Origin: Branchiostoma floridae
Taxonomy: Eukaryota; Chordata; Leptocardii; Amphioxiformes; Branchiostomatidae
DNA length: 64,000 bases
Direction of reading: 5' to 3'
Assembly: GCF_000003815.2 (NCBI RefSeq)
Contig: NC_049983.1
Span: 12,431,454 to 12,495,453 of the forward strand
The position numbers and the translations under genes are program-made. The notes beneath the pieces are model-generated. The model was not told where the DNA came from. It did not search any database and saw only the letters and a list, made by a program, of their open reading frames with translations. Shown piece after piece: positions 13,000 to 29,960 of this stretch. Position 1 is the stretch's first letter, and each line of letters opens with the position of its first letter.

Positions 13000-15075
13000 A
13001 GTCACCTGTCAGCTGGGGCTACCACAGACATGTTGGTTGAGGGACAACCACTTCTGACTACTTTTTCACCACTTCCCTATAAAACAAAACAGCCTACAGG
13101 ACTGATGGTTAGAACTGTACTCAGCTGTACATGTAGAAACCATATATATGACAATGTATGGAAGAAGACTGACTGGCAGCCAACTTTAAACATGCAGGTG
13201 GAGTGGACGACCTTACAGGGAGGGAAGATTGGAATTGTGAAAGGCTTTGTGATCCCCATTACTCATGGGGAGCAGTATTAATGCATCCACTGCCAAGACA
13301 TGTTGTCTCTCCTATGGTTTACTCTCTTGATTAGGTAGAGTTTGGAGTTTCCAAAGAAATTGTAGGGGATGTATGCTGTTGAAATAAGATATGGTAATGA
13401 AGATAGTGTAGTGAAAGCTTGAGAGAACGTGTAATATGATAAAGGTGATTGCTTGTTTGTAATGAACCAGGATGGTGGTAAAGTTATATATATGTAGCTC
13501 TTTTACTGCTCTTTCTGTGTATCTGTTGGTAGTATCTCTTGTTCGTATTGTTTCTTGAGGTTACATTCCTTATTTTGTGTGGTACAGTGACAGGTGAAAT
13601 AGGCTATTGTTTAATGAAAAAAATATAACTTTAACTTGTAATTTCAAATGATGAAATACACAGATTGCAATGTGATTCCAGCACAACAGTCTTGCCGTAC
13701 AAAACTTTTGTTTCAGTTCTTACATCGTCTTCTGCTTTAAGTACTGCCCTCAAACGCTCAAATGTACTACATCCCTTACCTCTGTGCCCATCACAGTTGG
13801 GAATTACTGGACTTTGGACTTGTTTATTACTTATTTCTCTGTAAGATTACTCAAATGAAACAAAACTTGTTGTGCTGTGGTCAGTTGGTCTTATATACTG
13901 AAGGATTCTGTTAATCATTTCACAGATGTGCCAATTGCATGTAATCAGTAGCATGGGCTAAAATTCTTGACCATGTAAAGACTGGCTGTGCCACAAAGGC
14001 TTACTTTCTCCCAGGGGCTATATATTCAACCACCAGCACTGTAAAGGTGCCTTAGTGCACTACATTTCTACTGGAACAGTACTAGTGATACGTTAGAGTG
14101 GTAGTTCACTCTCTCATGCTCACTATCAGGTTTATCGTCTTGTTCCCCGTTGGACGAGGGCTAGATACCTTATAGACATCCTTTGGGAAAAGTTTAAAAT
14201 GATGACATGAATGAGGGGAGTATGACTCATAGGTGTGAAATAAAGGGAGGTGTGTTGATTGAATAGGATCATCATACGTAAGGAACAAGAAGTCGCATGA
14301 TGGTAATGTAGGCATGAGATTGACATAAATGTGACTATGACTCAGAAAAACTTTCATGTATGTTTGTGGATGATGAAAAACAGATGGGGTGAGAGAACAG
14401 TAGGACAATTAATGAGGGCTTAAATGCTGATCTTTTCTCAACTACATTTTTAAGTACGATTTCTTTCAAACACATTTGATACAATGCTCTAGGCAAGTGT
14501 CCCTAAACAAGAGGGCTCACACAGAGTTGACATCCATGTTGTCAGTGCTAATTTTGAAGGGTATCGTTGGTACTTTGTGATGCCATAAGGAAGATGTGAG
14601 TGTTCGTAATATTTTACAATACTGTTAGAAGAATATATATGAAGTCATACAGCCAGTACTGTTCGTACTCCTGTACTACTGTGGATGCACCCTTCAATTT
14701 TTAAGGACTACTAGTAACTTAAAGGAAGCACCTTCTGACTTCAAGTGTTCTATGTGCCATTGGAGTCAAGTAGTTAAAACAATGGTTCTTATATATGTTC
14801 AATTTCTTGGTTTCAGTTAGTATGTGGTTAGTTATACTATGGTAGATGTAGTAAGGTTATATGTTTACCTTTTATGATTTGTTATAAAAGATATTTCTAT
14901 AGTTTGAAAGTTATGTGTAGATATTTGATAAAGACGACTCTGACATATATATGTTTAATCTTCATATACTGACAACCGAATGCAATATGATGCCATACGT
15001 CAATGAATACTGAAGGAGTTATATGATTGGTTGAGGTGGAGAAAGAATATATTTTTAAACCAATCAGACAGTTTG

Positions 15076-15109
15076 TACCTCAAGATGTTAATAGAATGAT
15101 GGCTACCTC
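15076..15109 (+). promoter_or_regulatory. Pair of let-7 microRNA seed matches
   Basis: TACCTCA at 15076-15082 is a 7mer-A1 match to let-7, and CTACCTC at 15103-15109 is a 7mer-m8 match. A weaker six-base match (TACCTC) lies at 13777. Vertebrate HMGA2 is a classic let-7 target through multiple 3' UTR sites. Whether these bases are inside the mature HMGA transcript depends on the unknown polyadenylation site. Seven-base matches arise by chance at a modest rate. Confidence 0.35.
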
Positions 15110-15904
15110 TGAGGTTTGTAATGTGCTGTTTTTCAGATAGATAATTCATACAGATACATTGATATACAGGTACTAGACAAACAGGGGTAATAAGATAAGG
15201 AAGGCTGATAGGAAAATATTTTCATGCAACTTTGTGATGAATCTGGTGCTGGAGTCAGTAACAATCCATTTTGTAATACTGTAACAGGGTGTGAAATAGA
15301 CATTTCAACACCAAAGTCCAAAGTTCGGCTGCTCAATATTTTTTGAGGTTGTTCACTACTAGTTTATCATATAACCATCAAAAGTTAGAAACCAAGAAAT
15401 TGATTTGGTGTGGCTAATAGCTTGGAACAAAAACTCTAGCTAGCTAGCTAAGCTACCATGGATTCAGAAACTGGGTATCCAGGATTAAAGTAGGTTGCAA
15501 AAAGCTAGCAGCAATCCTCTATTTTGCACCCTGTTCAGACACTGTTTTTGTTACATAAAAAGGAAAGACATATCTCTTTGGCTGGTGCACCATATAGTAT
15601 GGGTCTCTTTGGACATTCAGCATGGGATTTAGGGTAATTCTTTCTTTTAGACGTAACAGCAGTGCACAAGAACATCTAACACTGAGCCGTGAAAAAAAGA
15701 TCATCAGCTGTGAATGTGATGTGTCCAGTATATATCAATGTCTCAATAACAAGAGCTCCAAGGTGCCGTGATATATGATGGATATACATGTAGATAACAA
15801 GTGTATGCGCAGCATTTCTCTGTATTTCTGAATATCGTTTTGGTAGTAATACAGTTCTTTAGAAAAACAACAGTTGTGCAATGGTGCATGTAAAACCTTT
15901 GTAG

Positions 15905-15918
15905 TTGTGTGTGTGTTT

Positions 15919-15949
<31 letters not shown>

Positions 15950-15964
15950 AGCATGTGTGTGTGT
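15905..15964 (+). repeat. GT dinucleotide microsatellite
   Basis: Sixty bases of nearly pure GT repeats with a few TTTGT and GAGCATG interruptions. Confidence 0.9.
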
Positions 15965-16944
15965 AAAAAAAAGAACCACTTCATAGAAAAACATTTGGAT
16001 ATCTTTACAGGTTAGTTCCATAGCTACTGTCGTGGTAAATTGGCGCCCCTGTCCCATCCAGTTTGATAAATGATGAAGGCACAGGAATTATCAAACATCC
16101 CTGGTGTGGGGAAGCACCTGAGCCAGTGGGATTGGTGATGTTGCCACTGGCTGTAGCCAGACCTACTACAGTTGTCCACATGCAATCAAATGTGTAAACC
16201 ATCTAATGTTAACCATTCTTGAAAAGGTTGCAAATGAAGGCAGGCATAGAAGATGTTCAGTCATTGAGACTCTCAATTCAAAGAGCTTATATTTATGAGA
16301 TGTTGCCATGTTAAATTGTAATGGAAGTTCAAGGCAGAAACATAATAGTGTGCTTGAGAGAATGAGCCATTTGGATGACAACTGTCATGATTTTAAGTGG
16401 CTGGGAATTTGACAGTCAAAAGTTTTCTATCAGGTTCCCACATGTCTAGTCAGGCTGTCCTACAAAGTCTCCATGTGTGAGACCAACCCAAGGAAATGCA
16501 TGAGATCGGTTTGTAGTGACCAATCTGTGCACCTGGTGGTGAAAGGATGAAGACGATAATAAACTGTTGTCACTATAGATAAACTGGACTACATACACCA
16601 TTTCAAGCAAGGAGCTTTCATCAGGATAATTTCAAGCTAAGTAATCAATGCAAAATAAACAGAATGATCAAGAAATGTAGCTACCACCAGGGTCACTAGT
16701 GGAAGAAATACATGGTAAATGTGTATACATGTTTGAAGCCCCTTATTAGCTAAGGACTTTGGAAATATGACACATTAAATTTACGAAGATTTGATTAAGA
16801 AATGACGGCGGGACCAATATCAGAGTTCCACAGCCATGACAGTCCTATTCTTTTTGCTTTTCAATATCATAAAGCCACAGTAACCTGACCATATGGCTAT
16901 TTGCATGCACCTTGATTTTGGTCTGTTTCCCCCCCAAAAATGCA

Positions 16945-17044
16945 NNNNNNNNNNNNNNNNNNNNNNNNNNNNNNNNNNNNNNNNNNNNNNNNNNNNNNNN
17001 NNNNNNNNNNNNNNNNNNNNNNNNNNNNNNNNNNNNNNNNNNNN
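16945..17044. other. Assembly gap (100 N)
   Basis: A run of exactly 100 N, likely an arbitrary-size scaffold gap. Confidence 0.98.
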
Positions 17045-17888
17045 CGGATTACTGAATGGAAGAGCTGATATAAAAATTAAAAATGATCTGATGGAGGAAA
17101 ACTTTCAAGGTCTTGTCTGAGGCCAGAAAGTACAGAAAATACAGAAAGTTGCACTTATATGTAAACAAACTGCCTTGCAATTTCATTTATTTGCATCATG
17201 GATGCCAAATTTCAGAAAACTTTTGTGAGATGCTAAATGCACAGTGTTACACTGTTCCCTCACTACACATGCTTTACAGTCACTCATTAACACAAACATC
17301 ACCAGTACTACAGGTGCATAGTATTCCTGTACATAAACAGTTAATGTACCCTACACTTGGGCAGTCATAGATACATTATAATATCTTCATGGGAAAGAAA
17401 GACTTCAAGCAGATTGACATGCATATATACATTTTGTATTGTATGTTAACATGCTATTGGTTTGCACAGACAAGCAGTCATGATATTTCTAACTGTCTAC
17501 ACTAAGATAAAGGACATTTTAAACATTTTTTTACATTAAAACTTTGTAAGCTTTCAGAGGACATCCATAGACCATATTCCAACATCTGACCTACATGTGT
17601 GTTGAGCAACAGGTGTTAGCCTACAAAAGGAAAACAACATACGAATGACGCAGCTGTATGTACGTGAGCCTTTCAACCTTTCCACATGTATGTTTCCCAG
17701 AAAGCATAGTTGGATGGATGAATGCAAAAAGCTCCAGAATCATCCATCAGAGAGGAATGTTAAGTGTTGCGCTGCAGACGGATTTCCTGGTAGAGAAATG
17801 TGTTTTAGGCCTTCATGGCCACGTACACCACTTGGCAGAATACATAATGGAAATCACTTGTATAACATGACTCTCCACTGATACATTC

Positions 17889-17963
17889 GCCTACGCAGAG
17901 GGGACCAAAGTCGTCACAAAATTCCTCTTGTTTTGAGACGACTTTGGTCCCCTCTGCGTAGGC
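17889..17963. repeat. 75-base hairpin: 27-bp perfect inverted repeat, short loop
   Basis: Arms 17889-17915 and 17937-17963 are exact reverse complements over 27 bases. After one mismatch the pairing continues for five more (CAAAA/TTTTG), leaving a loop of about nine bases. The length resembles a pre-miRNA, but the stem is unusually perfect, so a foldback or recent inverted duplication is equally possible. Confidence 0.8.
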
Positions 17964-18323
17964 CATAGCAATGATGAAGATATACATGCATCTACGTAGC
18001 TCTTAACCATTTCATGGCTCAAACAACAATTTGTTGGTTTCTCTTTTTAGATGACAAAAAGGAAACAACTTTATTTTTAAAGCCACTTCCTGAAGAACAC
18101 AGACTGTAACAAACAACTGAGTTGAGAGTCACATTGTGAAAAAAAAACCTTCCAGCCACAAAGCTGTTACATAATAATGGATTTTCTGTCAAGCCAGACA
18201 TCTTGAGACATCATCTTTGTTCGTTGATTGATCTGTTATGGTGGTAAATAGAAGTGACTTGAGATTTCCTGCATTTCAATGTGGGAAGTCTAAATCAGAG
18301 ATGATATTATGGAAGGTGTGCAG

Positions 18324-18477
18324 TTACAAGACAAGAGAAGATGCGGCCGACTATCCCTGGCTCTTAAGAGGGTGATTGAGGAGGATGTTGGCCTCCAAGA
18401 CGGAGACCTCCTGTCTGTCATGAGCCACAGAGTAGTCTGGAAGAACTTTATACTAGTTTCACCTGACAAGGATGACT
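18324..18477 (+). pseudogene. Possible C-terminal fragment of a LINE reverse transcriptase
   Basis: The plus-strand frame reads RRCGRLSLALKRVIEEDVGL and continues into a W-containing segment ending at a stop near 18477. This resembles the tail seen after the reverse transcriptase domain in CR1/L2-like LINEs (a charged helix then a W-x-x-x-V block). The following AT-rich stretch has repeated ATTGTAAT. No upstream reverse transcriptase frame is present, so it would be a 5'-truncated copy. This is recall only. Confidence 0.3.
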
Positions 18478-20782
18478 GAATTGAACTGTGCAGTTACCTT
18501 GTGTGTCTCCCTCTTGATACAGAATCTGATTGTAATGCACTAACATGTGCATGTACATTGTAATACAATCATTTGACTGTCTGGAAAAGTTTGGACTCCA
18601 TCAAGTGAATGGATTTGAAAACACACTGTAGTCCAGTAGAGGGCACTTATTGACAGAAATAGTTACTATTTCTTTTTTATATTCTGTACATATACACATT
18701 GTAAATCTTTTTGGAAAAGGTGTTTTTATTCAAGAATATCACAGGTGGAGTGAACAGATATGGCTATAAAAGGAACAAAATATTTAAAAAATCCCATTTG
18801 CTGGAAGCTAGTACATTAAAAGAAATAAGATGGAATGAACTGCAGAATGGGAGAAATATGGGGAAATGTTACTGGAGAGAATGATATTTTTGTTACCATT
18901 ACTTTTCATTGAAAGGGTACATCTGGTTACTCTATTCTTGGCAGAGCATAATACTTCCTAAGGTGCAACAATACCTTTTAGTCACAACATGAAGTATTGT
19001 GAAATAATATTTCATTGTTTTCAGAGTGATGAAGTCATCTTACAAACTTGATAAATGCTCCTCATTCCTGTCTCAAGCACTAGGTGAAGTACATCTGATT
19101 GATACAAGTACGTTAATGTATTATCTAAAGATAGACAGTCTTTATTGAGAGTCCTTTTTGTTCTAAAAATAAAGGTAGCAGTTTGAAATCATTATTTGTA
19201 CAATGACCCCTCTTGTTAACAGCAATGAATCCATTAAAGACAATTGACATTTCTGAATCTGCCAGTTTGAAACTATCATTTTTCATAAGCTGTCTTCACC
19301 AGAAAGTTGCTTGACTGCACTTTCTGAACAGAGCCAGAATTAAAATTAACTTTTGTCTTCCCAAACTAAATATCATCACAATACATCTCACAAATATCAG
19401 ATCTGTAGACACAAACACACCTGATACAATACCTTCATTTTGTTATGGAGGCAACAAATACATGTACCAGTATGTACAAAAAAATGGAACAATGATATGT
19501 TTATGTTGAGGGCTTTACTGACCAGTAGTGGGCTGAGTACAGACATGAAAAAAAATATCACAAACATAGCAGCAAATCACAACAGGCACCACATGCAATT
19601 TTACCTGAACCAGGGCAATTTCACCTGGACCTTTCCTCTCATTAAGAGAGCAGCTAAATCTATTTTCAGCTGGAGGCCCAGCAGGTTACGGAATCCCATT
19701 CTGGCAAATTAGGCTGCCTTTCGTAGAAAACTGGGGGCCAAAATAGTCGGTTAAATTCTGTTCTGTGTTGATTTCATTAAGATGTGAGCCTGATGGCTCA
19801 TTCCCGGGATTTCCTCTTGTAATTACTAATCAGCAGAGACACATGCAGCCAGGCAAACCTTGTCCTTTGGCCCCAACAATTCAACTGATTGGTTAAATTG
19901 TTCCCTTTAATCAGCAATTCTGCTGCAAAATCTTGGTCAGCAGATGAGTCGATGATTGCACGAGCACAGGACGTTGAATAATATCTAATGTAAAAATGCA
20001 CATCATTAAAAGCACACAATTTATAATGATTGAAGAGTACTGAATAGAGAAGACCTATATTGACATTGTCATGGACACAATTGTCATTTTACCATTCATT
20101 CTTTCAAGGAATCTCCTGTTGCATTTTTTCTGCAGCAGGTACATTGTAATTGTCATCGGATGGGCCGATAACATGCAGTCTTCAATGCAATGTCACTGGA
20201 AATCTTTACTTTACTTGATTGTTTTGAATTCAATCAATAACCTTTATTTCAACTGGATGGCCCTGCAGACCTTAGCCGTTCTTCCCAGAGGTGAATCTTA
20301 TGCGCAGCAAAATGTTGTTATGCTTTCTGGCATTTGCAACTCTTCTTTGAATAAAAAACAGCTTGCCTTTAATTGTAATATTGAAAAAAAAATATTTTCA
20401 ACTAATTCAACAACCGATAATGCATCAGTCCTGGCATTGGAAGGATGAAAGATTTTAAGTCTGTTTTGTTGTGGCTGTAAAGGCCAGCACTGCATCAATT
20501 TTTCTATTGCACACAATGGTCCTGGATGAACAATCCCTCTGGCTGAGCTGATTAGGTCAGGTCCCAGCTGAGCACTCAGCATTACACCACTTCCCTCCAA
20601 ATTTGTCTGGAGGAGGGAGACTTGTCTCTGATACCTCCCCAGCTAACATGTACATGGTTTGTTAGACAAACAAAGGGAGAATCAAATAGCAACTTTCTTA
20701 AAATATCATTCTTGGTATTACCAAGGACATCAATGATCATCTCTATATTAGGTCCTTGTTATAACTACTACAATAATTAGAA

Positions 20783-20986
20783 TACTGTAAATGCATTTAA
20801 TTTCGCGGGGATTTAATTTCGCGGTAGCGGGGAAAACTGACTTTTTTTAGTTTCGCGGTAACACCATAGACTGTAGTCTAATAGTATATATAAAAAATGT
20901 TCGTGGTGGTTTTAAGTTCGCGGTGAAATGGTCACCGCGAAAACCGCGAACATAAATCCACCGCGAACATTTCTGCATTTACAGTA
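20783..20986. mobile_element. MITE, copy A (TACTGTAAATGCA termini)
   Basis: The element begins TACTGTAAATGCA and ends TGCATTTACAGTA, an exact 13-bp terminal inverted repeat bounded by TA, as expected of a Tc1/mariner-like non-autonomous element. The interior is dense in TTCGCGGT repeats and has an internal inverted repeat (GTCACCGCGAA region). Related copies lie at 53578-53790 and, degraded, near 52408. Confidence 0.8.
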
Positions 20987-23714
20987 GTTATTTGTACCCT
21001 ATTATTGTGTTTACCTGCCACTGGTATTCAAAATGTTCTCTACATCATGTCATGAAGATTTTTGGGCATAATCATAAAGACTAAAGCCTTTTATCTATTT
21101 CACCCAAAACTCAAATCACTGTTTAATGTCAGTGGGTTAGAAGCCAAAAAATCATGGGAGAGGAAGAAACTGGAAGCTGGAACTGCCATAAAATCTATGA
21201 AGACATAAGCAAAATGTTCATGAGGAATCTCTTAGAAGTATGTTTGCTGAATTTAAGCACAGAAAGATGTTGAACCCTTAATTAAATAAGGTGACCCCAC
21301 ACCTCTTGTTGCATCATTCATTTTTCCTCTCCCACTTATAATGTTACTCATTTGCAAAATGGCTTTGCATTTTATGATTCTTATATTCTCGGCCACAGCG
21401 CTCTCCTTCAGCGAAAGCTGTTTAGAAGTAACTTTTATGGCATGCAGGTCTTCGATGGCTTTACCCTGAAATAATGGTAGATGGAGGGCTTTTTGTAAGT
21501 CATGATGCCATCTCAAATAAATCTGAATAGATCCTGCTATATACATGTAATTGTCTGAATTTGCATATTTGTTTGAGGAAGAAACATTTTTCCTAAAATG
21601 ATTCACTTCCAGGTAACAGCTAACAAAGCTCTCTAATTGTTTCACCCCATATCTAATACTGCAGAGGAGGCAGGCATCATCAAAAATAATTGCTGTGAAG
21701 CATACAGCCCTCAGTTGCATAAAACCATTTGATTGGTACAGCTATAATAGGCCCAGCCTGATTAGAGCTCTTGAGCAAATCAGACCCACTTTGTCATCTC
21801 CTGACCCAGAAAGTGTCTGCTTGCCAGAAAACATAACACTCCTCCCCTGTACACACTGTACTGGGTCATGCACAGCATTAACCACATGGTTAAGGGTCAC
21901 TGGTACAGCCACAAATCATGTACATGGGAGGAACAGAAGGGGTTTATTTTACCTCAAAGTTAACCAGCAGCAAACCAAAAATTTCAAGCTTTCTCCTCCC
22001 TTTCCCTAGCTTCAAGTTAAAGGTTAAATCCTTATCATCATTAATTAATTCATTTCCAATGAAATCTTCTTTACAAAAATCCTAATCCATTTTGGTAAAT
22101 TACAAATCGATTGTCACCTATTTCTTTCACACTTTGTGACAAAAAAATTATCCTGTACCTTTGATGCTCCAGTAATGTCTGCCTTCCCTGAGCATGCTAT
22201 TGTTATCCTAAGCTTTTTCCCTGTGGCTGCACTGCTCTTGACGAGTATCAGAAGCGCCCCCTATTGTCTAGCAGGCAAACTTCAAGGCAATCATCTGTAC
22301 AGTATAAGTATTTTTGCTAGATTCATGATAACACAGACACTGAAGAGCATGATAATCTATCATTATCTCAAAATCTTTCATGACAGGGCAACTTAATTTC
22401 CAATCAATTGAAGAACATTATCGGTACATCTTATAAATACTTCAGGTGCAGATGAATAATGCTCCAATCTGCCAATGTTTGAAAGATTGCAGCCATTCCA
22501 GGTAAGATAATATCATGAATATGTAAATTAAACAACTGTACATTGGGTGTGTATGCTGGGTGCATCCTTCCTGAATCAATTTTCCATAGTCTGTCTCACA
22601 AGCATTCTCACTAGCATGTTCGGTGAAACCTTTTCACTTCTTTTATGTAAAGTGAAGTAAGTTTTGAATAAGACAACCAGAAGTGAGATGCAGAAGTTGT
22701 TCAAATTCACCATACATACATGATATACACCCATAAAAATCCAGTTGGCTGTTTTAATACACATCATCCATGACAAAATTTTATACATATCCTCAAAACA
22801 CTAACATTTAGATATGCATATATTAAACTACTCTTCTTAATATCTATATCTATATAAATCTTTTTCTCAGTTTGACATACAACACACATTTTCCCACTTA
22901 CCTACAGCAACACATTTTCCTTGAAAAGCAGCAAATATAAAGTATAACTTTTCACTGTTTTTTTTCTGTAACCTGCCTGACTTCTAATCAAAACACATTT
23001 GTGTAAATCCTCTGTTCACTGGCTTTTCAAGATGTGGAAGACTGTATGTTGAGACTTACATGCATATGCACATGTAATAATGAAGTATACAATATGAAAC
23101 TGGTTTGTTATGCTGGGAGGTCAAGTTTTCTTTTTCCCAAACCCGTCATGATTTATTGTCTACCAACTATGATAAAAATTGTCAATATGTGTCACTTCCA
23201 AATTCCCTAATCTCACAAGGTACAAGTAACTACCAAACTAGTTCCTTACTGGCTTACTTTCAGTATGTGATATTGTGCTACAGAACCACAAATTTTGAAT
23301 TTGTCTCGCAAATACGATTATTTGAATGGGAGATCAAACATTTACATGTAGGCATACTGTATATCCTGATACATATATCATGTACATTTAGCTGTCTTCA
23401 TAACTTATTGGTGTTTCCTTCACAGAAGAAAACCTACCGGTATGTCCAGGTTGTGTGGTAGTTTACCTATAAAAGGTAGCTCCGTGTGGTTCAAGGGCTA
23501 GCCTGATTAAATCTCGCTTATAGCAGCCTGCCAAACATCCGCCGGCCCCCGTGGGGAGGGGTTCAGTTACAGCCCTGGACAGCGGAGTTTGTGTTACACA
23601 GACTAGTTCAAGGGCTTGTTCAATAGAAATTACATAAGTGGCAGTTGGACAGGTTGTCTGATGAAAAAGAGCCCTGACCAAGTCAACAACCTACTAGTAT
23701 TACAAGTATACAAC

Positions 23715-23940
23715 ATAGCCTCCTTCACAGACTTCAAGGGGGGATGGCTGGGAAATTGGGGAGTCCCCCTCCAGGCGGGGCGAAACTTCCTTCCACAGCA
23801 AACTACTTTTCTAGGCAACCTCCCTTTCTCGGCAAACTACCTTTCCCGACATAAGAGAACCTTTAGCCAATGGTGAAACTAGTGAACCAGCCCCAATAAA
23901 ATAGAAGCCAACCCCACTCAAAGTCTGGAAAGGAGGCTAT
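23715..23940. mobile_element. Putative foldback/MITE with imperfect inverted arms
   Basis: The left arm (23715-23749) and the reverse complement of the right arm (23906-23940) share ATAGCCTCCTT followed by CAGACTT, then a G-rich block and TGGCT, with several mismatches and small indels. There is no coding capacity. Boundaries and target duplication are unclear. Confidence 0.45.
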
Positions 23941-24235
23941 ATACAACATACTACACAAGCTCCTCGTCAGGCACACAAGGTTTAAGACCAACATCATTGA
24001 CAATTTTTCTTTTAGACACATCAATAGACACTGCAGCACATCACCTTGATCATTCAAACCACAATTTTTCTGTCCATGATCATACTGACAAAATATATAG
24101 ATAGAAACTGCACATTACTTTTACTGTAGTACTCTATACACACAAGATGTAGGCACATGTTTACTTAACAGTTTGTTCCTATATTTCTCATAGTAACAGT
24201 TTGTGTTACATGTTGATATATAAAAGGAAAGCAAT

Positions 24236-24279
24236 TCTATAACTCATGAATATGTAGATACATATTCATGAGTTATAGA
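24236..24279. repeat. 44-bp AT-rich palindrome
   Basis: Arms of 21 bases (24236-24256 and 24259-24279; core CTATAACTCATGAATATGTA) are perfect reverse complements separated by two bases. Such structures can extrude cruciforms. No gene context is evident beyond lying about 450 bases downstream of the stop of the minus-strand C3orf18-like gene, possibly in its 3' UTR. Confidence 0.8.
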
Positions 24280-24728
24280 GTAGAGTCCAATACCTTTACG
24301 TTTTGTTAAATTACTGCACCCTGCCTATGTCATGTATCTAGAAATGACATGAAAGGCTATTCTAAATCAGGTTGAGCAATAGACTTAGAATACAAATTGA
24401 AATGAATTTTCACAAAAAATGTCAGCAGTACCTTCTTGTGCAATAGGAGCGCGTTTATAGTAAAATGTTACATAAATTGTTTTGCTTACAAAAGTCCTGC
24501 AATCAAAACATATTCTATATGAAATAATCTTACCAAACCAAAAAAGTGGTACAGCTGTATAACATCTGAGTGAACAAGCATCAATGGCAGGCATACAGCA
24601 CTGTCAATAATGTAGAATCAGCTCCTTAGTGCTTTTAATATATCTACATCTTATTAGCAACAAAACTGGAACAGTTGAAGAGAACTGAAGACAAAGCTTG
24701 GAAAGTTTGTTCTCCTTGGTACATACCG

Positions 24729-28641
<3,913 letters not shown>

Positions 28642-28644
28642 CAC

Positions 28645-28834
28645 TTGAATAATTAGTTAATAATCGTCAATAATGTATCTGATTGTGCGGTCATCGATAA
28701 AAATCGTCTGATTTGGCCGCCATTTTGTTTGCGCCTGCGCAGAGCGAAGTCTCGTCAATCGCGAGATCTCGCCAGGTTCGACATTTGTTGCGAGATTTGG
28801 GAGCACGCCGCTGGTGAGCCTGCTACAAACTTTG
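28645..28834. promoter_or_regulatory. Bidirectional promoter between the C3orf18-like gene and DCAF1, with DCAF1 leader exon
   Basis: Fewer than 200 bases separate the minus-strand start codon (28641) from the probable DCAF1 leader exon. The interval has a YY1-type GCCGCCATTTT (28716-28726), an NRF1-type GCGCCTGCGCA (from 28731) and CG-rich ATCGCGAGATC-like sequence near 28757, all common in TATA-less bidirectional promoters. Candidate leader splice donors are GTGAGC at 28814 and GTACGT at 28835. The leader would splice to the acceptor at 30413-30414, 16 bases before the DCAF1 start codon. Confidence 0.6.
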
Positions 28835-29844
28835 GTACGTTTATAAGTCTTTTTACCACTTCAAACAGCTTTATAGCCCTGAATTACACACTCTATCTGC
28901 TACCCCATAGCCTTAAGGCCGCGGGAGAAAGTAAGCGAAGCCTACAGGAGGGGTTTTTCAAACGATCAAGACAATTTTCGTGGGTTCTGGGGCTGGAAAG
29001 GTTGTGAAGTTTTGTCAAGAGTTTTGTTTCTGAACTGGAAAGTACTGTGGGTATGTAGGTAATGAATGGATGGATGAACAACAATATTGAGAAACAACAG
29101 AACAATAAAACCACAGCAGGTCTGCACCTGCTTGGTGTCCACGCATATGAGGGCAAAATATGTGGTCTTTCCCGTTTCTAAGCATCATAGGTCACAAAGA
29201 AACGAAATGTGTAGTTGATGTTGTCTGTAGTCTCCAAAATTGTGTTTGTGTGGAGTGCATGCTGTGGACAGATATAGGCACCTGTTATCAGCTATACATG
29301 AGTTCATCTATCATTTTAGTATTTTGGTGAATTTTTTCAGTTCTACCATGTCCGTAATATACCAAACCTATGGAATTTGAAATGAGATGTGGACCATTCG
29401 CTGCTGTAGTCATTATTGCGTAATGACATTGTGAAGAGACAAATCCGAACATGATCCAGCAATGAGTCCTGATGGACCAATTTTTCACATACCATGATGT
29501 GTCGAATAACAGACATCCAACAAAACACACTAACTTGTCTGCATTGTTGATTAACATGCATATCTATTTGGAGCTCATATTTTTTATTACTTTGGGCTAA
29601 TTTGATTGTTAGGTACCTGGGTTGACCTCTGACCCCTGAATCTGACATCAGATGATTTTGTACCCAAGTAGGGATGAGTCAATAATCATCTGAGTGGTGT
29701 GTAGAAATTTGTCTATTTTGATTGTCGTGAAGACCTTGGTCATGGAAAAATAGACATGATATACAAGTATGTATGATTATGTACATGTATATGACAGACG
29801 GACGGAGGCCAGTGATGATGATATGACAGTATATCCCCCATTAC

Positions 29845-29960
29845 CTACCTACCTACCTACCTAGTCCCTTGACTTCCAGGTCGTTGGGGGGACAAGGTAG
29901 CCCATTAATGACTTGGCAGTTAATTGTTGTCTATTTGAATTGTAATAAAGATATTATCAT
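29845..29960 (+). repeat. CTAC-type tetranucleotide repeat and LINE-like 3' end
   Basis: An ACCT/TACC tetranucleotide run (about 29846-29862) precedes a stretch ending TTGAATTGTAATAAAGATATTATCATCATC. Such endings are typical of CR1/L2-like LINE 3' tails. No coding part is visible. It lies in the DCAF1 leader intron. Confidence 0.35.

Larger units (their letters stand above)
13000..16660 (+). other. Probable 3' UTR and downstream region of HMGA
   Basis: There is no coding exon here. AATAAA signals on the plus strand occur at 14239, 16558 and 16654, so a 3' UTR of 1.2 to 3.7 kb is possible; the vertebrate HMGA2 3' UTR is about 3 kb. The region includes let-7 seed matches (15076-15109) and a GT microsatellite (15905-15964). 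The real polyadenylation site cannot be chosen without transcript data. Confidence 0.45.
17045..24728. other. Intergenic region between HMGA and the C3orf18-like gene
   Basis: I recognise no host gene on either strand. The region holds a near-perfect hairpin (17889-17963), a LINE-like C-terminal fragment (about 18324-18477), a MITE (20783-20986), an inverted-repeat pair (23715-23940) and an AT-rich palindrome (24236-24279). The longest open frames have no recognisable domain. The 3' UTR of the minus-strand C3orf18-like gene must lie in its right-hand part. Confidence 0.5.
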
